Shown here in pieces: positions 31,997 to 42,312 of a stretch of 64,000 nucleotides of DNA (position 1 is its first letter; each line of letters begins with the position of its first letter). The position numbers and the translations under genes are program-made. The notes under the pieces are model-generated. The model was not told where the DNA came from and made no database searches. It saw nothing but the letters and a program-made list of their open reading frames with translations. The DNA is from Chrysopilus asiliformis (lineage: Eukaryota; Arthropoda; Insecta; Diptera; Rhagionidae), in contig OZ035962.1 in assembly GCA_964034945.1 (NCBI GenBank), positions 13,139,388 to 13,203,387 of the forward strand, read 5' to 3'.

Positions 31997-33592
31997 TTAG
32001 TTCGGCACGAATCTCCTGTACCAGCCCGACATTCCGAGAAACCGACGGATCTGTTTTACGGACTTGGGTACAGGAAATTCGGCCACCGCAGCTACCTTCA
32101 ACGGATCTGTCTTAAGAGAGCCATCTCCAACGATGTACCCCAGGTACCTTAGCTCTCTCTGACAGAATTTACTCTTCGCAATGTTTATGGTGAGATTAGC
32201 GCGGCGTAAACTTTGTGCGACTTCCGATAGGACACGTAAGTGGAGCTCGAAAGTCGGTGACACAACCAACAAGTCGTCGAGATATACGAAGACGAACTGA
32301 CGAAGTTCTGCAGACATGAACGCCATGACTTTGTCCATGAGGCGGCACATCCGCTGAGGGGCGTTGCACAACCCAAACGGCATCACTCGGAACTGATACA
32401 GAGGGCGACCAGGCACCGTGAAGGCGGTAACCTCTCGAGATTTAGGCTCGAGAGGGATTTGCCAAAAGGCGTCCTTCAGATCCAGACTTGAGATGAAGCG
32501 CGTATCTTCTAGACGGCTTAAAAGGCCGTCTATGTGGGGGAGAGGATAAGCGTCTCTCACTGTAACCTCGTTGACTTTCCTGGAATCCAGGCAAAGACGA
32601 ACTTTGCCTGGTTTCCGGACAAGTACAACGGGTGAGTTCCAGGGAGAGACGCTCTCTTCAATCACCCCAAGCGCTATCATCCTGTCCAGCTCGTCATACA
32701 TCGCCCTCTGTATAGCTGGAGACACCGGATAGTGCCTTTGTTTGATAGGTTGCGCATCGCCTACCTCAATTACATGCTCCTCCAGCGAAGTACGGCCTAA
32801 GCCCAGGGCTTCGCTGGAAGGAAAACATGCAATGAGGCTCCTCAGCCGATGTGCCTCCTCAGGAGTCAAGCCATGGAAGCCTCCATCCTGCTCCTCACCA
32901 CTACCACTTTCCACGCTCACCTCTTCGATTGTTTTTGGAAATATATCGAAGAGTCGCCAAAAATCCACGCCTAGGTACAGAGATTGGGTAAGACTGGGCA
33001 CTACAAAAAGTGTTAGGGCTTTAGTCTTTCCGCGAAATTGGATATCGACTTCAACGTAACCTCGTATTTGTTGGGACGCTCCATCTGCGGTTTTCACTGC
33101 TGAGTTAAGTTTGTGAAGTTGGAGATTCAGTTTTGTTATCAGGGCTTCTGAACCATTGCCTAGACAGCTAATGCTGGCTCCTGAGTCCAACAAACCCGTA
33201 ATAGGATGGTTATTTAACAAAACTGCAGCATGGGGACGAAGATCACCGGAAACAGCAACTATACTGGATACAATCGACTGTTTTCTCTGCCTCAGAGTCT
33301 GATACCAATTTCGTATTCTGTTCGAAGAGCGCGTTTTCTTCACAGATGTTAAAGTGGCGACAGTATTAAAAATTCTAGCGCGGGCTAGAGCGTATTCGAG
33401 TTTTCGCTGATGGAGAGACTTGAGTTCATATCTGGTTTGGTTGAAACTTTGACAATTAGGTAAAGTCTTGGCTGGTTTAAGGATGGTGAAGTTTGCACTT
33501 CGGTCACTGGCAGGTAAGTTAGGTTTTTCAGGGAATTTGATTAAGCTTTCGGGCGAGAACTCCCGCCCTTCTCCGCGTTTTCCGACTTGCAT
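31997..33592 (-). CDS. pol, protease and reverse transcriptase part
   Basis: 531 codons from ATG at 33592, but as in most Gypsy elements it probably begins by a -1 shift from gag, which it overlaps by 52 nt. The aspartic protease motif is ITGLLDSGASISCLG. Reverse transcriptase motifs follow in order: LVRKPGKVRLCLDSRKVNEV, ISSLDLKDAFWQIPLE (first catalytic Asp), MPFGLCNAPQRMC, FVYLDDLLVVS (the YxDD box) and KQIRRFLGMSGWYRRF. It ends at an in-frame TAA (31997-31999) just after the RT/connection region, in the middle of what is normally one long Pol. That nonsense codon is the only visible defect in pol. RT copies the element RNA to cDNA from the tRNA primer; protease cuts the Gag-Pol precursor. 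Confidence 0.95.
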   Translation of the reverse strand: MQVGKRGEGREFSPESLIKFPEKPNLPASDRSANFTILKPAKTLPNCQSFNQTRYELKSLHQRKLEYALARARIFNTVATLTSVKKTRSSNRIRNWYQTLRQRKQSIVSSIVAVSGDLRPHAAVLLNNHPITGLLDSGASISCLGNGSEALITKLNLQLHKLNSAVKTADGASQQIRGYVEVDIQFRGKTKALTLFVVPSLTQSLYLGVDFWRLFDIFPKTIEEVSVESGSGEEQDGGFHGLTPEEAHRLRSLIACFPSSEALGLGRTSLEEHVIEVGDAQPIKQRHYPVSPAIQRAMYDELDRMIALGVIEESVSPWNSPVVLVRKPGKVRLCLDSRKVNEVTVRDAYPLPHIDGLLSRLEDTRFISSLDLKDAFWQIPLEPKSREVTAFTVPGRPLYQFRVMPFGLCNAPQRMCRLMDKVMAFMSAELRQFVFVYLDDLLVVSPTFELHLRVLSEVAQSLRRANLTINIAKSKFCQRELRYLGYIVGDGSLKTDPLKVAAVAEFPVPKSVKQIRRFLGMSGWYRRFVPN

Positions 33593-35127
33593 CGGATACA
33601 GGTAGGTTTAACCTCTCCCTTCAAACCACAACCGAAACAAAAGGGATCCGTAATTGGTGTTGGACAGTCCATGAAGCCGTGCCCACGCTGAGCACAGTTC
33701 CAGCACACCCACGCTGATGTGTCGGGACGTGGACGGGATCGTAATCGATCAAGCGCGTCAATATTTTCCTCGCAAGCATTCTGACCTTGATGAACGAGTT
33801 CTACCTCACTAATCTTTTTGGGATCTGCCCGCGACGGAAAATTCCGAAAATTTGCCACATAACGTTCAGCTTTCCGGCACAGATCGCGAAAATCGTTCAT
33901 CGTGGTCACATTCGACGAAAATATCATCGATGACAAGCGAGGGTTAATGTTTTTCTTCAGCATATCTACCAATTCGGGTTCTGGGATTGGTCTACGTAAT
34001 CTTGAACATTGATTTTTGATAAACGACAAAAAGTCGTCGAATTTCTCGGTCAAACCTTGTTTACGTTCCAAGATGCCTGTAATGATTTCGTGGTCTGTCA
34101 TGTGATTTCTAAACTGGCTCCGAAGAGCTTCTCTGAGCGATGGCCAATCAGGCCGGCGATGGTCACGAATAAATTGCCAGTACCAAATGTCGGCATCGCC
34201 CGTTAACAAGAGGTGAAAATTTTTGGCAAGGTGCTCTTCGGACAAGCCATCGGTCTCTCGAAGAACTTCAACACGAAATATCAGTTCTTCGACTTGCATT
34301 TTAGAGTCAGCGCCATCGAATTTTATCCCCCAAGATCCCATAGGACTGCGGTATCTAAACCTTATTTCCGGTTCAATTCTCAGAGGAGGTGACGAGCGAG
34401 GACGATAATCATCGTTTCGAGGTTGAAGAGGAGGGAACAAATGGTTGGCATTATTTTCAGCCCGGGTATTTCCGAAAAAATCCTCATTAACCCTTTCATC
34501 GTTAGCAATTCTACCATGAATTTGTAAGTCAGCTGGTCTAGGTAGCGGATTTTTATTGATATGGATCCTAAGAGATTCTTGCAACTCCCGTATGAGTGCC
34601 TGTTGGTCGTCTATTTGTTTTTTGTATGTATTTATCTGATTACCTTGGGCTCGCTGGGTACGATTAACGTATGGATCACACAGGGGGTCCCAAGCTAAGT
34701 TGCTAGAAACTCTACCAGGAGTGTCTGGAGTGATTCCAGGATACGATGGCGGACGGTTCGGTTGAGAAATCTCGGGATAACTCGGAGGGGGGCCGAGTAA
34801 TGGGAGAGCCTCTGCACCTTGGAGATTATAAGGCGATCTTGCAATTTCTTCGAAATTCAATTGTTGCCGAACACGATCAACGGAAGGATTTCGGATGTCA
34901 GAGATCGCGTTCGAACCAATCGACAGTCTGGGAGGACGAGGTATAGCACCACTCGTGGACGGACGTGATTCGGGCAATACCGGCAAGGATAAGTTCAAGT
35001 TAGATGGTGGATTGTCGTTGCGATTTTGAGGCATCTCATTTCGTTGACTTTGAGACCTCAGGACACGATTCGGAGGGTTAGTGGAACGCCCTCTTAGCGC
35101 GCCTCGTTGCGCTGGAGTACGATGCAT
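33541..35127 (-). CDS. gag (capsid and nucleocapsid precursor)
   Basis: 528 codons from ATG at 35127. The first 190 residues or so are Pro/Arg/Asn-rich and probably disordered, followed by a short coiled-coil-like stretch (YKKQIDDQQALIRELQESLR). Residues about 260-430 form a retrotransposon capsid domain with WGIKFDG, HLLLTGDADIWYW and LVDMLKKNINPRL. Near the C-terminus is a CCHC zinc knuckle (CWNCAQRGHGFMDC) and a second knuckle-like CFGCGLKGEVKPTC, in which the histidine position is glutamate. The frame is intact. The product builds the particle and binds element RNA. The pol frame begins within its last 52 nt in the -1 frame, consistent with ribosomal frameshifting, though I could not pick a classic slippery heptamer. 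Confidence 0.95.
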   Translation of the reverse strand: MHRTPAQRGALRGRSTNPPNRVLRSQSQRNEMPQNRNDNPPSNLNLSLPVLPESRPSTSGAIPRPPRLSIGSNAISDIRNPSVDRVRQQLNFEEIARSPYNLQGAEALPLLGPPPSYPEISQPNRPPSYPGITPDTPGRVSSNLAWDPLCDPYVNRTQRAQGNQINTYKKQIDDQQALIRELQESLRIHINKNPLPRPADLQIHGRIANDERVNEDFFGNTRAENNANHLFPPLQPRNDDYRPRSSPPLRIEPEIRFRYRSPMGSWGIKFDGADSKMQVEELIFRVEVLRETDGLSEEHLAKNFHLLLTGDADIWYWQFIRDHRRPDWPSLREALRSQFRNHMTDHEIITGILERKQGLTEKFDDFLSFIKNQCSRLRRPIPEPELVDMLKKNINPRLSSMIFSSNVTTMNDFRDLCRKAERYVANFRNFPSRADPKKISEVELVHQGQNACEENIDALDRLRSRPRPDTSAWVCWNCAQRGHGFMDCPTPITDPFCFGCGLKGEVKPTCIRCKSENAEKGGSSRPKA

Positions 35128-36066
35128 TTTATTACGAAATTAACAAATGGTCAAGATCCAAAAAAAAAAATCGCTAATATACTATTGACCAAAAAAAAAA
35201 AATCAAACGGTGAACTTTTCTCCGAATATAAGAAAATTATTAAAATTTTCAATCTACCTGCTAAAATTGCATATAGAGCAAGATAACGTAGTTAAAAATT
35301 AGATTAGCAAATAAATATAATGACTTGCTTTACGACTAAATCGAATATTAAATAGTGTTTTTTTTTTCTCAATTTTTTTAAAATAAATATAGCGATCAGC
35401 ACTCGCTATCTATATGTACCCAAAATTCGTTTTACGGTTCAAAATCATAATATGACAGGAGAGAGGTAGAAGGCAAGCAACATAAAGGACACGCGACACA
35501 GCTTTGGCTTTCAAGTGAAATAAATAGCGAACTAAATGTCTGGCAAATAGCAATTGTGTCCGACAGATGTTCTTTGTAGACAACATCCAAGATCGTAGTA
35601 CGGAATTCTTCGGACAGAATCCAATAGAATTGTCCAGCCCTACTTACTTCGATTCTATCACACAAATATCATCCTACTTTGTCAGTGAAATGGAGAGATG
35701 AAACCTCACGTGTTGCATCCCTAGAATTTTACGATTCGCAGCGGATTGATGTTGCGATAAATCGCGGATTATCTAACCCCATCAATGTCACGCCTAGAAC
35801 ATAACTTTCGGCTCCATTTCGATTAATCTTCTGCATCTTTTAAACCTTGAACACGGACGATTGAATAGCTTACAGACCGACTCAATCGTATCCAGAAATT
35901 TCGGACCAAAAGAATGCCTAAGAAAATCTTCCTCTTTCTTCCAGCAAAAAAAGGATATCTACAAAAAAACTAATCAAGATCAATTGTACGAGCCACGGTC
36001 CGAAAGAGACACATCTGACTTCCGTAAAGGATACTCGATGTTGTGGCCCGTTGGGCGCCATATTAT
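35128..36066 (-). other. untranslated leader between 5' LTR and gag
   Basis: About 0.94 kb on the minus strand upstream of gag. It should hold the packaging signal. A 77-codon frame at 35432-35665 has no known domain; several upstream ATGs are present. The primer-binding site is at its start (36043-36060). Confidence 0.6.
36043..36060 (-). promoter_or_regulatory. primer-binding site, tRNA-Lys type
   Basis: On the minus strand, six bases after the 5' LTR end, the sequence reads TGGCGCCCAACG then GGCC. The first 12 bases complement the 3' end of insect tRNA-Lys(CUU), including its CCA tail; the match weakens after that. tRNA-Lys priming is known for Osvaldo and Ulysses. Confidence 0.75.
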
Positions 36067-38428
36067 TGTGGTGAACACAGTGCCAGGTGTTGCGATTCCG
36101 ATGCCTCGTACAGAACCTACACCCAACACGTGCGGAGTCAACGTTGAGAAACGGCATGCCATAGCTAGCTCGGAGAGGCGGGTAGTGGGTTTGTTTCTCA
36201 TGCTGGACTCCACACAATAAAGGGGGCATGCCTTTAGGGGGTGGCAGAGTAACTCGAGAGGAGGGTTTTTCAAGCCCTCATTACTCTAGGTAGCCACCGG
36301 ACTAGGGAAAAGCGGAACTCGAATACAAAAAACAAAAGATTTAAAATAAAAAAAAAGGAAGCCGGATAGAAAAACGTGACAAGAAGCTTGCCCACCCCAT
36401 AACCTATGCTGATCAAGGAGCTTCATCTTGATCAACCCCTAATATCAATGGAGACACTTACTTTAAGCCAAAGTTAAAGTTACTTAATAAAATTCTAGTA
36501 CCATTGCTGATTTCGCGTATCTCTCATCGTCGCCTGTCCCCACCTCTCTCCAAGATAAGGCGTCTAGTTAAACATACTAAATGTTTCGAACCCCACGTAC
36601 GATCTCATATAACGCGACTCAAAAATACTGTTCCGTTATAGAAACAAGAAAACCAAACTCGACTCATGTGGAGGAAAATTCAAAAAAAATTTTAATCAAG
36701 AAGAAACAAATATCGGTTAATTAAAGTAAAGAACTTATATTTTTCTGCGTAAAAATAATTCACAAAAAAAAATGTTTAAATGAACAAATCCAGCCTAAGT
36801 CTTAAATTCAATTTTTCTGAATAATTCATTTATTTATTTAACCTAATTGTGGCCACCAAAAGAAAAGTTTTAATTCAATTAAATTACTAAATTCTGTTTA
36901 AAATCCTAACTGTGATACTAAATCTTAAGAAATATTGTCCTAACGACAGTTACAAAAAAAATCTGTGATTTCGTCTGTGATAAATAGTTAATAATGTAGG
37001 CATTAATTTTATATTTACTTATCTTTTTAGTTCAAATCATATATATATATATTTTAAATTAAATGTTAGTAAATTAAAGTTTAAATTCTATGTAAATTCA
37101 TGTAAAAAGAACGACTTTTATTTAATTTAAATTAGTAGGGTGTAACGCTTATCTTCTTGTTGATTGTAGATAATAATAAAAGGTGAAATTTTGGCGTCAC
37201 GTCCAGTTATTTATCGTTGGGAATGCATTCCGGTAAATATTTATAGTGGCAAAATATCCTTAAGGCTGCTTATCCAAAATAGTGCGTCGTTGTTGCCGTT
37301 GTATTGATGGTTTTTATGTTAGGTAAAAATTTAACTGTGTACTTACTGATCAGTAATAAAAAAAAATGGTTTTTTCCTTCTCTTTCCTCTTTACTTCGCC
37401 CTATTCCTGGCTAGACTGGATACCTTCAGGCGTAGTGGTGTTGAAGAATATTGACTGATTTGGCATGTGTTAAAAGGATGAATGATGAATTTTCTGGAAC
37501 TGCTCGAAATATGTGGAATGTAGATTGTTGAATGATGAATTTTCTGGAACTGCTCGGATTATGTGGAATGTAGTAAATTTATGTAGAATGGATGACGGTG
37601 AGAACTCGAAAAATGATGCATGTTTTGATCGATGATTGTGTCGTCGAAAATCAGGAACTGATGTCTTTTTTGTTTTTCTTTTGTTAAATTTTTTTTGTTT
37701 TCTATGATATTAGTACAAATCTATTTATAAATCTATTTATTTTACATCACAAGAACCAAACTTAAGTCGACTGGAACTAAACGTTAAGGTTTTTTTTTTT
37801 TTGGATTATTCCTCTTTTTTTTGTTCACTCTCGGAGTTTTTCAAATTTAGCACTCAAAATTAGCACTAGTTTTCTAAGCACAGTATCGAGTGTTGATTTT
37901 TGGTTTCTCAGTACTTTTCAAAAATTAAATCGAGACAAAAAAAAATTGATAAAAAAAAACTTGTTCATTTTTTTGGACCGAGTCTAAACAGCGAACTCTT
38001 ATTTTTTTTCTTTCTTTTAAAATAAGAAAAAAACGACTTAAATAATTTTCTGCGATCGCGTCGAGCGCGTCCTTGCGTACCAGCCGAATTCTCATCCAAA
38101 AACTGTCTCCAGCGCCCACCCAATTTCCATTCAAACCATTTTTGCAACGGTCCCCAGTTCTTTGTGCTTTTGAAATCTCGAAACCACTGCAATGTTCCAT
38201 AGATTTGTGTCTATTTAACTTTTGCAGCAGAAAAAGACTTGGTAGGCTCGATGAAGATTGAACAAAAAGATCAGTTATGATATCCTCGAATTTCTAATTT
38301 CTGTTTAGAATGTTTTCGGTTGGCAACAGATCTTTTCGTTTATAGATTTTAAATTGATCGGCACGTGTTTGGGCAGGGGTGCCAAACATTTGGTTTTTTG
38401 GTTGGCCCGCATATCCACGATCACTACA
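36067..38428 (-). repeat. 5' LTR of the Gypsy-type element
   Basis: 2362 bp, nearly identical to 27163-29526 at an offset of about 8.9 kb. It would contain the promoter for minus-strand transcription of the element. I did not identify the TATA box or the R/U5 boundary with confidence. Confidence 0.95.
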
Positions 38429-38797
38429 GCTTTCGTTCTCAAGGCTTTCATCTTCAGATTTAAACTTCTCATACCAACGACGACTAGTGCGTTAATTAAA
38501 GGAGTCCTCGCCGAATGCAGCATTGATGTTTTCCGCGGCTAGGACGATGTTGTAGCCACCCTTCCACTCATTTAAGAAAATCAAACGAAAATCACTTTGA
38601 TTTACTATATCTACGATGCGGATAAAGATACACTAAAATGAAGAATTTCAAAACGACAATGGCTGCAACGAAAGAGCAAGCTCCAATCTTTAAAATATCC
38701 TATAAAAAACGTATAGAGAAAAACAATTTTTTATTGCAAAAATACTTATAGAAAATTATTATCCAAAAAAACGGGCATTTCATATGCAACAACCTAA
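38429..38797 (-). mobile_element. mariner transposon, 5' portion, with transposase N-terminus
   Basis: Minus strand from the terminal TTAGGTTGTTGCATATGAAA (38797 inwards). The transposase start is decayed; readable pieces are FLNEWK, NIVLAAENINAAFGEDSFN followed by a stop, and RTSRRWYEKFKSEDESLENE. That last piece runs straight into the GCTT target duplication and continues at 27162 with SCGRPESVVHDE. These are the two helix-turn-helix parts of a mariner transposase. Confidence 0.9.
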
Positions 38798-39030
38798 TAG
38801 TAAATTTCCTGACTATATTTAAAAACAAAGTACTTGTTCCTTAAAAGCCTAATTAAGTGGCCATCAAGTTCAAGTAAGCAAAAAATCAATATTGATTTTT
38901 TCATTAGATCTATATTTGTCTTTTACAGCTAACAAAGAAAAACCCGTTAATTGCACTCATCACTCATAATAACTAAGACAAAATATCTTCTCTAAAAGGA
39001 ATTTTACATAAACAATTGTTATTAACTTAC

Positions 39031-39081
39031 ATCGAATTTGGTATCGAAAGTCGGTAGATTTTCCAAAAACTCTTCAACCAT
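39031..39081 (-). CDS. alternative first coding exon 1a
   Basis: Minus strand from ATG at 39081: MVEEFLENLPTFDTKFD, exactly 17 codons, then a perfect donor GTAAGT (39030 and below). It joins in phase 0 to exon 2a (25562), giving a clean junction between two aspartate codons. The intron between them is 13.5 kb, but only about 0.9 kb once the mariner and LTR elements are discounted. There is no coding upstream, so this is the first coding exon and presumably lies near a promoter. Not recognised. Confidence 0.6.
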
Positions 39082-40247
39082 TTTAAAAAACTATTTTAAA
39101 CAATTTTCACATAAAATTTAAAAAGAAAACACGATTTTTAAAACATAAATTTGTTATATTAAAAATTGTAAAATTCTGAAACAGAACCACCTGTTGCAAA
39201 CTAGCTACAAACTGTTCAAAGTACCAAAGAATTCTGAAAGATGGAAAGTTCGTATTGTAGGCGTGAGGCGACTCTAGAATCCTGACAATCTCATGAATTT
39301 TGCCTTGAATTATTAATTTTTTCTGCATACACGAGTATATGCATAATTGCATTTTTTTATCTATTCACCCTTTTGTGATTCTTAGAGATTATTTAGGCGA
39401 GCGAAAGAATAAATGCACGACATGCGCTCATCCATATATTTTATAGTCTTTGCCCTTAATTGTCTTATGCTAGTCAAATACGCTTGCAGAAAATACATTT
39501 TTCTCATAGATTTCCATAAAAGCAAGACTGCCTAAGAAAAATTTCCATGTCATTCAGAAGGAGGAATTCCTACTAATAGTTGAGAGATATATTTTATACA
39601 CCGGAATCACAAAAACCACTAGAATTTTGAAATGGAAGGATGAAAATTGCACTTACTTCCTGCTTCATTTGTACACCAAAAGAAACAGACGGCGCAGAAA
39701 GTTGTATTGTTCTTTACGAAAAACCCAAATATGTCATTTGAAGTAGCTGAAAGTGCACACTCTTTGTGACTTAGTTTTTTTTTTTTAAATAAAAAAAGTG
39801 TTCCTAATTGTTGTGTTAAATTTCCAAGAACCTCAAGGAGACTGCATGGGCTGTTGTTTTAATTGATAAGGCAATTTTTTCGTCTTAGGTTGTTTGTGAA
39901 ACTATTTTTAATTATTCGAAGAATACATTATCAAAAAAAAAGGTCAAGATCTTTAACTGAATTACAACATAATTGTTTTTATGAAATTACACTGCCACTG
40001 TAAAACATTTTATTGCTTTTTTACATCCACAACACTACCTAGTTAATAATTCTAATCAATTTGTATAGTTCAATCGAATGTTAGTTTTTGGCCCAGGTCG
40101 AAGCCGAAAAAAAAGTTTCATGTCCTGTCTAAAAATGTCGCGTGAACAGCATTTTCCAGACAGCATTTCCAAAACATTTCTAATTTCTTAGAGAAAAATA
40201 TTCGAAAAAATCGGTCATTTTCATCGAGCCGGAATCTCACAGTAAAA
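39082..40247. other. no gene seen; should include the promoter of exon 1a
   Basis: AT-rich. The promoter and 5' UTR of exon 1a should lie at the left end (39082-39400), but no core element is obvious. The rest shows nothing. Confidence 0.4.
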
Positions 40248-40591
40248 AATTTTTGCATCTTTTTCACACGCAGGGCAAGTTTTGCCATGCTGCTTGCAGG
40301 TTAATCAAAAACAGTGGGTTCTGATGAAAAAATAAGAAAATCGTCGACTTGCTGGTTTAAACACGATTAGTTATTTCCCTGCATTCTAGTTATTTTTCAA
40401 AAGAGATTTTCATTTTAAAAATGGAGGCTCGTCATAGTAAGTCCGCTTTAGACTTTTTTTTTAAATCTATCAGTGATTGGCATAATTGGGCAGTGAAAAA
40501 TCAAAATATTCTTGTAAAATTAAGTTATTCTGTGCCATCCTGGATAGGAAATGCCCGGAATTTGCCCTGCGTATGAAAATACGCAAATATT
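40248..40591. mobile_element. inverted-repeat element (about 344 bp)
   Basis: Left TTTTTGCATCTTTTTCACAC, then GCAGGGCAA. The right end, read on the other strand, is AATATTTGCGTATTTTCATA, then CGCAGGGCAA. About 30 bp with a few mismatches. No coding capacity or clear target duplication. Confidence 0.55.
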
Positions 40592-40728
40592 TTGAATTGA
40601 CGAGGATATTTTACTGGCAAATAAATAATTTGTAATGACAAACCGCCATTCACCAAACACAAATTTTTGGTCATTTTGAGTTTCAAGAAAAAAATTAAAA
40701 CGTTGGTTTTGATTTTTTTTTAATTTTT

Positions 40729-41045
40729 ATTTAGCTTGCCTTCCTGTTTGTCCATTTGTCTATTTGTCTGTCGGTCAGGGTCAAATATTCCAAACTAATT
40801 TTGACCCATTTTTACTCATCCGATTGACTTGAAGTTTTGCACACTTAAGTAAGTTCAATGACAATACAATAGTTTCACTACTTTGTCCTTGTAAGTACAA
40901 GGGAACATCCTGTAAGGATAACGTGATTATCCTGTTCCTCAAATTTTTCGGGAAAAATCTCATCTGTGGATTTTTGAGATCAGCGAATCTAATTTTGACA
41001 TTAAGAAGTCTGTAAGGATAACGGAAGGTCCTGTTAGGATCAGGT
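40729..41045. repeat. dispersed repeat, family C (second copy)
   Basis: Matches 931-1251 in order: TTTATTTAGCTTGCCTTCC, CATCCGATTGACTTGAAGT, TTTTGCACACTTAAGTAAG, CCTGTAAGGATAACG. Confidence 0.65.
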
Positions 41046-41465
41046 CATTATTCTTCCCATTTAAATTTTGTTATAATCATTTTTTCCTAAGAGCGCATAG
41101 GTTTCGAAAAAAATTTCAAAATACTCTATTTTTCTAAAAAAAATGTGAATTGTATTACCTTCAATACGTTATAGTTAACGTTACTTTTCAAAAATTGATT
41201 TTCGTAAAACTTCTTTAAAAAAATTTCAAGTCGCTAGCTCAACGTGTTCTCGAGTTATTAAGATACGTAAAATGGACAGACCGATAAACCGGTAGACAAA
41301 TGCACGGAAAATCTATAACTTCTGTTTGAAAAGAATTTCATATCGATCAGAAACTAATATTTTGTTCGTCGGGCTATAGTTTAAATTGCGAAGGGGCGTA
41401 GCTTTAGTATAAGAACGTTATCTACTGTTCCTATAAGATATTTTTCAGTTTAATTATTCGGGTTA
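41046..41465. repeat. family B and family A fragments
   Basis: 41200-41340 matches family B (CAAGTCGCTAGCTCAACG, GACAGACCGA). 41360-41465 matches the right part of family A (TTCGTCGGGCTATAGTTTAA, GGCGTAGCTTTAGTATAAG). Together they suggest that A and B are parts of one longer repeat. Confidence 0.5.
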
Positions 41466-42162
41466 TAATTTCAGAACAGAATTTGTTGCCGCCTCCATAA
41501 CTTTTTCGCAATGGAAATCTTACTATGGTTCCATTTAAGCGCCATTTTTGCTAAAGTGATTATGGGCTGTTTTTGCTTATTTTATTATTATGAAATTCCT
41601 ATAGTTACCATCAAACTAAGCACAGTTCATATTTTAAAGCTTTTAACATTTAATATATTTCTTAACACTACCCACATGTCTTCACTCCCAATGGAATTAT
41701 TTATTTGATGAATTCAGGGATATTCATTACAAATAAGTCATCATAACATGATTATAGTGAAACGTTTGTAATTGACATTAAAATTTTACGATGTTATTTT
41801 CACCAAAAGTTTCCTAAGCCCACTTATTTTATTCACAAATAAATGTTACCTCATAATATTAACTAAATTTTCATATCAAGGACAATTTAAATTCAATTCA
41901 TTACTTACTGGTGATGGTGTTTCCATTAACTGTAAAAGTCAAAGTTATGCTTCGACATTTTATTTATGACACTTTCTTGGTAAAAATGTGTGGCACTTTT
42001 CAGCCGAATTCGCATTAAACATGAATATGCACTAATAATTAATTAAACCACATAATTAGCAACAGGAGACAAAATTTTGTTTAAAAACGTTTTCCCAAAT
42101 TATGGCTTGTTATCGTTATCGTGTCCAGTTCGCGTAAACTGAACTGGAATTGTGTTAACAAG
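41466..42162. other. intergenic, no gene seen
   Basis: Two 65-codon plus-strand frames (41511-41708, 41772-41969) are AT-rich chance frames. The right end could carry a promoter or 5' UTR for the possible exon at 42163. Confidence 0.35.
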
Positions 42163-42308
42163 ATGGGCCTGAAGTATCCTGGGAACTGCACCACATCGAG
42201 TAAAACCGTCAAGTTAATAAGTCGTCTGACCTTAAAACGTGTATTTAAAAATTCAATCGATAAATATCGGCCGAAAAGGAACTCAACTTTATTACATCAA
42301 CGACATCA
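42163..42308 (+). CDS. possible first coding exon of an unrecognised plus-strand gene
   Basis: ATG at 42163 in a good context (ACAAGATGG). 48 codons follow (MGLKYPGNCTTSSKTVKLIS, continuing with a lysine/arginine-rich stretch KRVFKNSIDKYRPKRNS), open up to a strong donor, ATCA/GTAAGTATAG, at 42308/42309. If not spliced there, the frame stops one codon later. Composition is more GC-rich than the surroundings, and the frame is open back to about 42085. No downstream exon was found and I do not recognise the protein. Confidence 0.35.
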
Positions 42309-42312
42309 GTAA

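Larger units (their letters stand above)
27163..38428 (-). mobile_element. Gypsy-type LTR retrotransposon, full length (11.27 kb)
   Basis: Two direct repeats of about 2.36 kb bound it, with TG...CA ends. The target duplication is GCTT (27159-27162 and 38429-38432). It lies on the minus strand: 5' LTR 36067-38428, primer site near 36049, gag 33541-35127, pol 30209-33592, 3' LTR 27163-29526. The order protease, RT, RNase H, integrase is that of Ty3/Gypsy elements. The very long LTRs and the tRNA-Lys-type primer site resemble the Osvaldo/Ulysses group. There is no envelope-like frame. It inserted into a mariner (26203-38797). Confidence 0.95.

Noticed and set aside
30243..34946. Several plus-strand frames of 60-108 codons
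   Set aside because: Antisense shadows of the minus-strand gag and pol genes.
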